A DNA stretch of 12,740 nucleotides from contig JBBPZA010000117.1 of the NCBI GenBank assembly GCA_038199375.1, forward strand, positions 1-12,740, given 5' to 3'. Source of the DNA: JBBPZA01 sp038199375. Its GTDB lineage: Bacteria; Actinomycetota; Thermoleophilia; Solirubrobacterales; Solirubrobacteraceae. Below are positions 6,575 through 12,740 of this stretch, in pieces. The position numbers and the translations under genes are program-made. Position 1 is the stretch's first letter. The number at the start of each line of letters is the position of its first letter. The notes under the pieces were generated by a model. That model made no database searches and had not been told where the DNA came from. It saw only the letters and a program-made list of their open reading frames with translations.

Positions 6575-7494
6575 CGAGGCGCCACCAGCGAGCGCACCGC
6601 CGTCGGACCGACCTCCCAGGGGGCAAGCCCCGCCCTCCTGCCCAGGACGTCGAAGCCGATGGCCTCGATCCGGTCGAGCACGCGGACGTAGACGGCCCGG
6701 GCCATCCGCATGCCTGGCCGCACCTGGGGCAGCGCACCGTCGACGGCGGCGCTCGTGTCGGCGAACAGCCTCCGCGCGCGGGAGACCTCCTCGGCGAGCA
6801 GCGCGCGCACGCCCTCGGTGGCGCGGGGCCGCGCGAGGTCCTCGTCGTCGACCGCGAAGCGCTCGCGGGCATCACGGGGCAGGTACACGCGGTCGAGATC
6901 GTAGTCCTCGCGCACGTCGCGGATGAAGTTCGTGAGCTGGAAGGCGACGCCCAGGTGAACGAACGCGCCGTGCAGCTCCGGCGGCGCGCCGAGGAGGGGG
7001 GCCATGATCGCCCCCACCGAGCCGGCGCTGCCGCGCATGTAGACGTCGAGCTCGGACCGGGTCGCAATCCGCACCGGGCCGCAATCCACCCGCATGGAGC
7101 GCATGTAGGCGCGCAGCTCGGATTCGATCGGCAGGCCGTAGCGGTCGGCGGCGTCGACCAGCGCCGCGATCACGGGATGGTTCGATCGCCCGCGCGCCAG
7201 ACCGTCCTCCAACGCGGCCTGCCAGCTGTCCAACGCCGAGCGCCGAGCCTCCGGAGTCGGTGGCCGGCTCGGCCCGTCGACGAGCTCGTCCGCCCCGCGG
7301 ACGAAGCCGTACAGCGCATGGACAGCCGGCTGGAGGTGCCGGGGAAGCCGGCGGGTCGCCCAGTAGTAGGTCGGGTCGTGGCGTCGCTGCATGCGGCGAC
7401 AGGCGCGGTAGGCGGCGTCGAGCTGGGCAGGGGTTCCCTCCCTCACCGCCGGACGGGTTTGCGATGCTGGCGCTGTGGTCAAGGACTCAAGCAT
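6571..7494 (-). CDS. phytoene/squalene synthase family protein
   Basis: A head-to-head prenyl transferase of 307 residues from ATG 7494, expected to join two C15 or C20 prenyl diphosphates to squalene or phytoene. The two Asp-rich Mg-diphosphate motifs are intact: DELVD (residues 69-73) and NFIRDVREDY (189-198). RRHDPTYYWATRRLPR (37-52) and YGFVRGADE (62-70) are typical of the actinobacterial phytoene synthase branch. Start choice is uncertain. ATG 7494 has GAGG nine bases upstream, ATG 7503 has no room for a site, and GTG 7446 has none visible; homology begins only near residue 25 (LDAAYRACRR). Reading still further upstream runs antisense to the ATPase gene. It overlaps the reductase gene by 4 bases and its start overlaps that of the divergent ATPase gene. 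Confidence 0.9.
   Translation of the reverse strand: MLESLTTAPASQTRPAVREGTPAQLDAAYRACRRMQRRHDPTYYWATRRLPRHLQPAVHALYGFVRGADELVDGPSRPPTPEARRSALDSWQAALEDGLARGRSNHPVIAALVDAADRYGLPIESELRAYMRSMRVDCGPVRIATRSELDVYMRGSAGSVGAIMAPLLGAPPELHGAFVHLGVAFQLTNFIRDVREDYDLDRVYLPRDARERFAVDDEDLARPRATEGVRALLAEEVSRARRLFADTSAAVDGALPQVRPGMRMARAVYVRVLDRIEAIGFDVLGRRAGLAPWEVGPTAVRSLVAPR
7481..7485 (+). promoter_or_regulatory. ribosome binding site of the ArsA/Get3-like gene
   Basis: AAGGA 7 bases before ATG 7493. It supports that start over GTG 7475. It lies inside the first codons of the divergent synthase gene. Confidence 0.7.
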
Positions 7495-8422
7495 GGCATC
7501 CATCCTCGACAGGCAGATGATCTTCGTCACCGGCAAGGGCGGCGTGGGCAAGAGTACGGTCGCCGGGGCGCTCGGGATCGCCGCGGCCGCGCGGGGGCGC
7601 CGGACCATCGTCTGCGAGGTCGGCGCGCAGGATCGCCTCGCGCGCGCCTTTGGCCGCGACGGCGCCCACGGCGAGGAGATCGAGCTCGCACAGGGGCTCT
7701 CGTCGACCTCCATCGACCCCCACGCGGCCCTGGGCGAGTGGCTTGCCAGCCAGCTGGGGTCGCGCGCGATCGCCCGGCCCCTCCTGAACTCGACCACCTT
7801 CCAGTACTTCGTCGCCGCCGCCCCGGGGGCGCGGGAGATCGTGACCATGGCGAAGGTGTGGGAGCTCGTCCAGTCCGAGCGCTGGCGAAAGCAGGCCCGC
7901 GGCTACGAGCTCGCCATCGTGGACGCTCCCGCCTCCGGCCACGGCGTGGGCATGCTCATGACCGCCAGGACCGTGGCCGACGCCGCGCGCGTAGGGCCGA
8001 TCGCCGGCCAGGCCAACCGGGTGCGCGAGCTGCTCGAGGACCCGAAGCGCTCGGGCTACGTCGCGGTGGCCCTCGCCGAGGAGATGCCCGTCACCGAGAC
8101 GATCGAGCTCCAGGCCCGCCTGCACGAGCAGCTCGGCCGCGAGATCGAGGCCATCGTGGTCAACGGCGTCTACCGTCGCCGCTTCACCAAGGCCGATGTC
8201 GACCGTGTCCTCGCGACCGCCGGCCGGGACGGGCCGCTCGGCCGCGCCGCCGCGCGTGCCGCGAGCTTCGAGTCGCGCCGCGCGAGCGATCAGCAGGCCC
8301 AGCTGCGCCGGCTGCGAAAAGCGGCCGAGGGAGAGGTCGTCACCCTCCCCTATCTCTTCGAGGCCGAGCTCGACCGCGATGACCTCGAGGGCCTCGCGGC
8401 CGAGCTGGGGCGCAAGCTCTAG
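7493..8422 (+). CDS. ArsA/Get3-like P-loop ATPase
   Basis: A 309-residue cytoplasmic ATPase of the ArsA/Get3 family (SIMIBI class). The deviant Walker A GKGGVGKST is at residues 14-22. CEVGAQDRLARAFG (41-54) corresponds to the strand after Walker A. DAPASGHG (144-151) is the Walker B/switch II region, equivalent to D-x-PATGH in Get3 and ArsA. It lacks the CxxC zinc motif of eukaryotic Get3 and the second ATPase half of E. coli ArsA, and resembles the mycobacterial Rv3679/Rv3680 pair, which forms a Get3-like heterodimer. Only one such gene is present here; immediately downstream is a decayed epimerase gene rather than a second subunit. An arsenite role is unlikely, since no ars gene is nearby. 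A hairpin starts at its stop codon. Confidence 0.88.
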   Translation: MASILDRQMIFVTGKGGVGKSTVAGALGIAAAARGRRTIVCEVGAQDRLARAFGRDGAHGEEIELAQGLSSTSIDPHAALGEWLASQLGSRAIARPLLNSTTFQYFVAAAPGAREIVTMAKVWELVQSERWRKQARGYELAIVDAPASGHGVGMLMTARTVADAARVGPIAGQANRVRELLEDPKRSGYVAVALAEEMPVTETIELQARLHEQLGREIEAIVVNGVYRRRFTKADVDRVLATAGRDGPLGRAAARAASFESRRASDQQAQLRRLRKAAEGEVVTLPYLFEAELDRDDLEGLAAELGRKL

Positions 8423-8439
8423 CCCGAATCGCTTCGGGC
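8422..8439 (+). terminator. hairpin at the stop codon of the ATPase gene
   Basis: Perfect 7-base-pair stem GCCCGAA/TTCGGGC with loop TCGC. The first base is the last of the TAG stop. No T tract follows. Being symmetrical, it could also serve the convergent minus-strand remnant. Confidence 0.5.
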
Positions 8440-8441
8440 GC

Positions 8442-8670
8442 TCAGCCACGCAGCTCGGTCATCCCCTCCACCCGGCTCTTGACGGGCGCGTAGCCGAGCT
8501 CCAGGCGCCTTTGAGATGTCGAGCGTGCACTCCTGCGAGGAGACCCAGACGACGAACCGGGTGAGCGGCGGGGTGTTGTCGCGGCCGGTCGCCCGCCACA
8601 CAGCCTCGATCACACGCGCCGCCCGCGTGGAAAGCCGCCTCGCAACCCCTCGCGCCCGCGCGCACGCTAC
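8442..8670 (-). pseudogene. C-terminal remnant of an NAD-dependent epimerase / 3-beta-HSD-like gene
   Basis: On the minus strand one frame reads RLSTRAARVIEAVWRATGR, then PPLTRFVVWVSSQECTLDIS and KA. Near 8505 the frame shifts and the next frame continues LELGYAPVKSRVEGMTELRG and TGA (8442-8444). Joined, SKAR-LELGYAP is the familiar C-terminal signature of extended SDR enzymes (NAD-dependent epimerase/dehydratase, 3-beta-HSD-like: DISKARRELGYxP). The Rossmann domain and the catalytic Tyr-x-x-x-Lys are absent, so about 80% of the gene is lost. A two-base deletion (or one-base insertion) explains the shift. The upstream limit near the Uma2 stop codon is approximate. Confidence 0.7.
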
Positions 8671-8687
8671 CCCGGCTTACGCCGGGG
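8670..8687 (-). terminator. hairpin at the stop codon of the Uma2 gene
   Basis: Perfect 7-base-pair stem CCCCGGC/GCCGGGG with loop GTAA on the minus strand, containing the TAA stop of the Uma2 gene in its loop. Weak or no T tract. Confidence 0.45.
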
Positions 8688-9234
8688 CGAAGAGGTCGTC
8701 CATCGCGAGCGCGAAGCCGGGGAGTTGCGGCGAGGTCAGGACGTCGCCCGGCGTGAGCTCGAGCGCCACGTCGAAGGCGTCCCCGTCCGGCGACGAGCGC
8801 CTGAAGGCGAGGAGCGTCTCAGAGCGGTCGTCGACGAGCCAGAGCTCGGGCAGGCCGCCGCGCTCATAGGCGGCCTTCTTGGCGCCGACGTCGTAGCGCC
8901 AAGTGCCGGGCGAGCGGATTTCCACGCAGAGGTCCGGCACGCGCGCCAGCCGCTGATGCAGATCCGCGGGCCGGTTGCGCTCGGCCACATAGACGATGTC
9001 CGGACCGAAGACGTTGAAGTCGTCTAGGACAACATCCGTCGGAAACATGACGAGACCCCGTCCCTCTCCAGCGGAGGACCAATTGAAGAGCGCCGCAGAA
9101 AGCCGCACCTGGAGGATGCCGTGGATCGGTCTGGGCTCATTCACGACCAGCTCGCCCTCCACGAGCTGCATGCGGTCGCCTTCGACCGTGACGGCGTAAT
9201 AGGCCTCGACGGTCATTCGCGTCTTCGTCGCCAT
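8677..9234 (-). CDS. Uma2 family (DUF820) endonuclease-like protein
   Basis: A 185-residue protein of the Uma2/DUF820 family, which has a PD-(D/E)XK nuclease fold and is widespread in cyanobacteria and high-GC bacteria, with unproven cellular role. Visible motifs are MTVEAYYAVTVEGDRMQLVE with EGEL (7-29), FGPDIVYVAERNRP (76-89) with Asp 79, DLCVEIRSPGT (101-111) with Glu 105, KKAAYERGGLPELWLVD (119-135) with the catalytic-type Lys, and a C-terminal GDVLTSPQLPGFALAMDDLF. All presumed catalytic residues are kept and the length is usual. ATG 9234 is chosen because the homology starts there and AGG lies about 5 bases upstream; the frame stays open to 9525, but that part is antisense to era. It stands alone, 98 bases after era on the same strand. 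Confidence 0.88.
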   Translation of the reverse strand: MATKTRMTVEAYYAVTVEGDRMQLVEGELVVNEPRPIHGILQVRLSAALFNWSSAGEGRGLVMFPTDVVLDDFNVFGPDIVYVAERNRPADLHQRLARVPDLCVEIRSPGTWRYDVGAKKAAYERGGLPELWLVDDRSETLLAFRRSSPDGDAFDVALELTPGDVLTSPQLPGFALAMDDLFAPA

Positions 9235-9301
9235 ACACCTGGACAATAGGTCAGTGAGCACCCGAATTCGCCCCCCTACTGACAGGCCGCTCGCCAATGC
9301 C

Positions 9302-9314
9302 CGGCCAACGGCCG
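9302..9314 (-). terminator. weak hairpin downstream of era
   Basis: Short perfect stem CGGCC/GGCCG with a 3-base loop, about 19 bases after the era stop codon. No T tract. It may mark the end of the yqeY-phoH-ybeY-era transcript, but a chance match is possible in such GC-rich DNA. Confidence 0.25.
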
Positions 9315-9332
9315 CGCCCTGACCAGCGTCCC

Positions 9333-10226
9333 TTACTCGATCCCCAACCGGTCGAGCAGCGCGTCGTCGGCCCGCCAGCGCCGGCGTACGCGGACCGTGA
9401 GCTCGAGGTGGACCTTCCGGCCGAGCTCGCGCTCGAGCTCCCGGCGCGCCGCGACCCCGATCGCCTTGACCATGCGGCCGCCCGCGCCGATCACTATGCC
9501 CTTCTGGGATTCGGTCTCCGTCCAAACGTTGGCGTGGATCGCGGTGAGGTCGTCGCGGTCCTCCTCGATCTCGGCGACCTCGACCTCGACCGCGTGGGGC
9601 AGCTCCTGGAAGGTCCGGGCCAGCACCTGCTCGCGGATGAGCTCTGAGAGGAGCACCTCGCGCGCCATGTCCGTCCGGTCCTCGGGTGGGTAGTAGAGCG
9701 GGCCCTCGGGGACCAGCGAGACCAGATGCTCGACCAGAGCCGGCACGCCCGTGCCCCGCCGGGCGGAGATCGGAAATATCTCCCCCTCGAGCTCCGCCTC
9801 GTCAGTCAGGTCGGCGAAGCCCTGGAGCGCCTCCGCCACCGCGGCCCGGCCGAGGCGGTCGACCTTGTTGACCGCGACGGCGACGGGACCCGGCGAGCCC
9901 GCCAGCGCCCGCGCGATCCATCGGTCGCCCGGTCCCGGACCCTGCTCGCCGTTGACCACCAGGAGCGCGGCGTCGCATTCACCGAGCTCCTGCTCGACCC
10001 GTCGCTGCATGCGATCGGTCAGGGCGTCGCGCGGGCGCTGGACCCCGGGGAGGTCGACCAGGATCAGCTGCCAATCGGTTCCCGTGGCCACGCCGCGGAT
10101 CGCCCGCCGGGTCGTCTGGGGCTTGTCGGAGACGATCGCCACCTTGGCGCCGACGATCGCGTTGACCAATGTCGACTTGCCGACGTTGGGCCGGCCGGCG
10201 AGCGCGACGAAGCCGCTGCGGGTCAC
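9333..10226 (-). CDS. era: GTPase Era
   Basis: A 297-residue GTPase that binds 16S rRNA near its 3' end and assists 30S subunit maturation. G1 GRPNVGKS (11-18), switch I with KPQTTR (35-40), G3 DLPG (58-61), G4 NKVD (120-123) and G5 SAR (154-156) are all present. The C-terminal KH domain carries SQKGIVIGAGGRMVKAIG (240-257), the RNA-binding GxxG loop region. Length is normal for the family. The start is GTG 10226, which overlaps the TGA of ybeY (GTGA); earlier starts would run into ybeY. Together with ybeY and phoH upstream it forms a ribosome-maturation operon. Confidence 0.97.
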   Translation of the reverse strand: MTRSGFVALAGRPNVGKSTLVNAIVGAKVAIVSDKPQTTRRAIRGVATGTDWQLILVDLPGVQRPRDALTDRMQRRVEQELGECDAALLVVNGEQGPGPGDRWIARALAGSPGPVAVAVNKVDRLGRAAVAEALQGFADLTDEAELEGEIFPISARRGTGVPALVEHLVSLVPEGPLYYPPEDRTDMAREVLLSELIREQVLARTFQELPHAVEVEVAEIEEDRDDLTAIHANVWTETESQKGIVIGAGGRMVKAIGVAARRELERELGRKVHLELTVRVRRRWRADDALLDRLGIE

Positions 10227-10604
10227 CGCCAGCCGAGGATCTCGCGCTGGAGTGCGAGCATTTCGCCGTCGTCTGACTCGTGGTCCATGCCGGTGAGGTG
10301 CAGCGCGCCGTGGAGCACCGCCTCGCGCTCGTCGGCGGTGTGAGCGGGGCAGATCAGGATGTCGCCGAGCTCGCGCGGGCCCGGCGCGCCGTCGACCCCG
10401 TCGACCGGGAACGAGAGGACGTCGGTGGGCGCGTCGATTCCGCGATGGGAGCGGTTGACCTCGCGCATGCGCTCGGCCTCAACGAACTCGACCGCCACAT
10501 GACCCTCCTCGAGGCCGCCGGAGGCGAGCGCGACGGAGCACAGCGCCTCGAGCTCGCCGGCGGTGACGGCCTCGCGCGCAAGCTCCAGGCCGATCACCTC
10601 GACG

Positions 10605-10612
<8 letters not shown>
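10223..10612 (-). CDS. ybeY: endoribonuclease YbeY (rRNA maturation factor)
   Basis: A 129-residue metal-dependent RNase acting in 16S rRNA 3'-end maturation and ribosome quality control. The zinc-binding motif HGALHLTGMDH (101-111, His 101, 105 and 111) is intact. NRSHRGIDAPTDVLSFPV (53-70) and ELGDILIC (81-88) are family signatures. GTG 10612 is chosen since homology starts at VEVIGLE and no other start lies closer. It overlaps the 3' end of phoH by 8 bases and has no clear ribosome site, so translation probably depends on coupling. It overlaps era by 4 bases. Confidence 0.95.
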
Positions 10613-12658
<2,046 letters not shown>

Positions 12659-12659
<1 letters not shown>

Positions 12660-12740
12660 CAGCCCTGGAGGGCCTCCCGGACCTTGCCCGAGACGCGCCG
12701 GCCGTCGGCGCGGGCACCGACCTGCGCCATGACCCGGCCC
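12659..12740 (-). CDS. GatB/YqeY domain protein, C-terminal end (partial)
   Basis: The last 26 residues of a gene entering from the right edge: GRVMAQVGARADGRRVSGKV followed by REALQG and TGA. GxVM...(V/K)(G/K)xRADGxxVxxxVRExL is the C-terminal signature of YqeY-like proteins (GatB/YqeY, related to the tRNA-binding tail of amidotransferase subunit B). The stop overlaps the phoH start by one base. A YqeY gene next to phoH/ybeY fits actinobacterial gene order. The call rests on a short segment. Confidence 0.7.

Noticed and set aside
4922..6691. Long + strand open frame of 589 codons
   Set aside because: It is antisense to the FAD oxidoreductase, has Arg/Pro/Ala-rich low-information sequence with no motifs, and begins in the remnant region. 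It is a by-product of GC-rich third positions.
6955..8382. Long + strand open frame of 475 codons across the synthase and ATPase genes
   Set aside because: It is antisense to the synthase and out of frame with the ATPase; its product is Arg-rich without recognisable domains.
7493..8422. Arsenite resistance pump ATPase
   Set aside because: No arsR, arsB, arsC or arsD gene is nearby and the protein has a single ATPase domain without the ArsA metal-site Cys residues; the Get3-like group fits better.
7487..8449. 320-codon minus-strand frame opposite the ATPase gene
   Set aside because: It is the mirror of the P-loop ATPase, which has clear motifs; the minus-strand product has none.
9235..9525. 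N-terminal extension of the Uma2 protein
   Set aside because: The frame is open, but the added residues are low-complexity and antisense to era; the family alignment begins at ATG 9234.

Overview
The window is GC-rich, codes mostly with G/C in third codon positions, uses GTG starts and packs some genes into overlapping operons. Together with the phytoene synthase, FAD reductase and bacterial Get3-like genes and the yqeY-phoH-ybeY-era order, this suggests a high-GC actinobacterium, possibly Thermoleophilia/Solirubrobacterales. That placement is inferred from protein character only; no rRNA or other marker gene is present.

Left part (1-5392). After the tail of an unrecognised gene come, on the + strand, an acyl-lipid fatty acid desaturase, a small GlsB/YeaQ-type membrane protein with a hairpin terminator, a hairpin-rich stretch of about 600 bases, and a secreted collagen-like protein with about 55 Gly-X-Y triplets and a BclA-like C-terminal domain. 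A DUF4333 lipoprotein and an L,D-transpeptidase follow, coupled through a TGATG overlap. The last three make a plausible cell-surface cluster. The gaps here also hold decayed minus-strand remnants: a DUF2442 gene stopped at a conserved Trp position, and a frameshifted pyridoxamine-phosphate-oxidase-like gene.

Middle (5393-8422). A phytoene/squalene synthase and a geranylgeranyl-reductase-type FAD oxidoreductase form a minus-strand isoprenoid operon with an ATGA overlap. An ArsA/Get3-like ATPase diverges from it, and the best start codons of the two divergent genes physically overlap (CATG at 7492-7495).

Right part (8423-12740). A frameshifted remnant of an NAD-dependent epimerase/3-beta-HSD-type gene and an Uma2-family endonuclease gene precede a minus-strand housekeeping operon read right to left: yqeY (partial), phoH, ybeY, era. 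All junctions in it overlap. The phoH gene is interrupted by an in-frame intein of about 359 residues, placed just before the Walker B strand. The intein starts with Ala instead of Cys/Ser and carries Trp, Cys and Thr at the positions that define class 3 inteins, plus two LAGLIDADG motifs of a homing endonuclease. This intein is the most notable element in the window. I saw no CRISPR array, tRNA, rRNA or insertion sequence.
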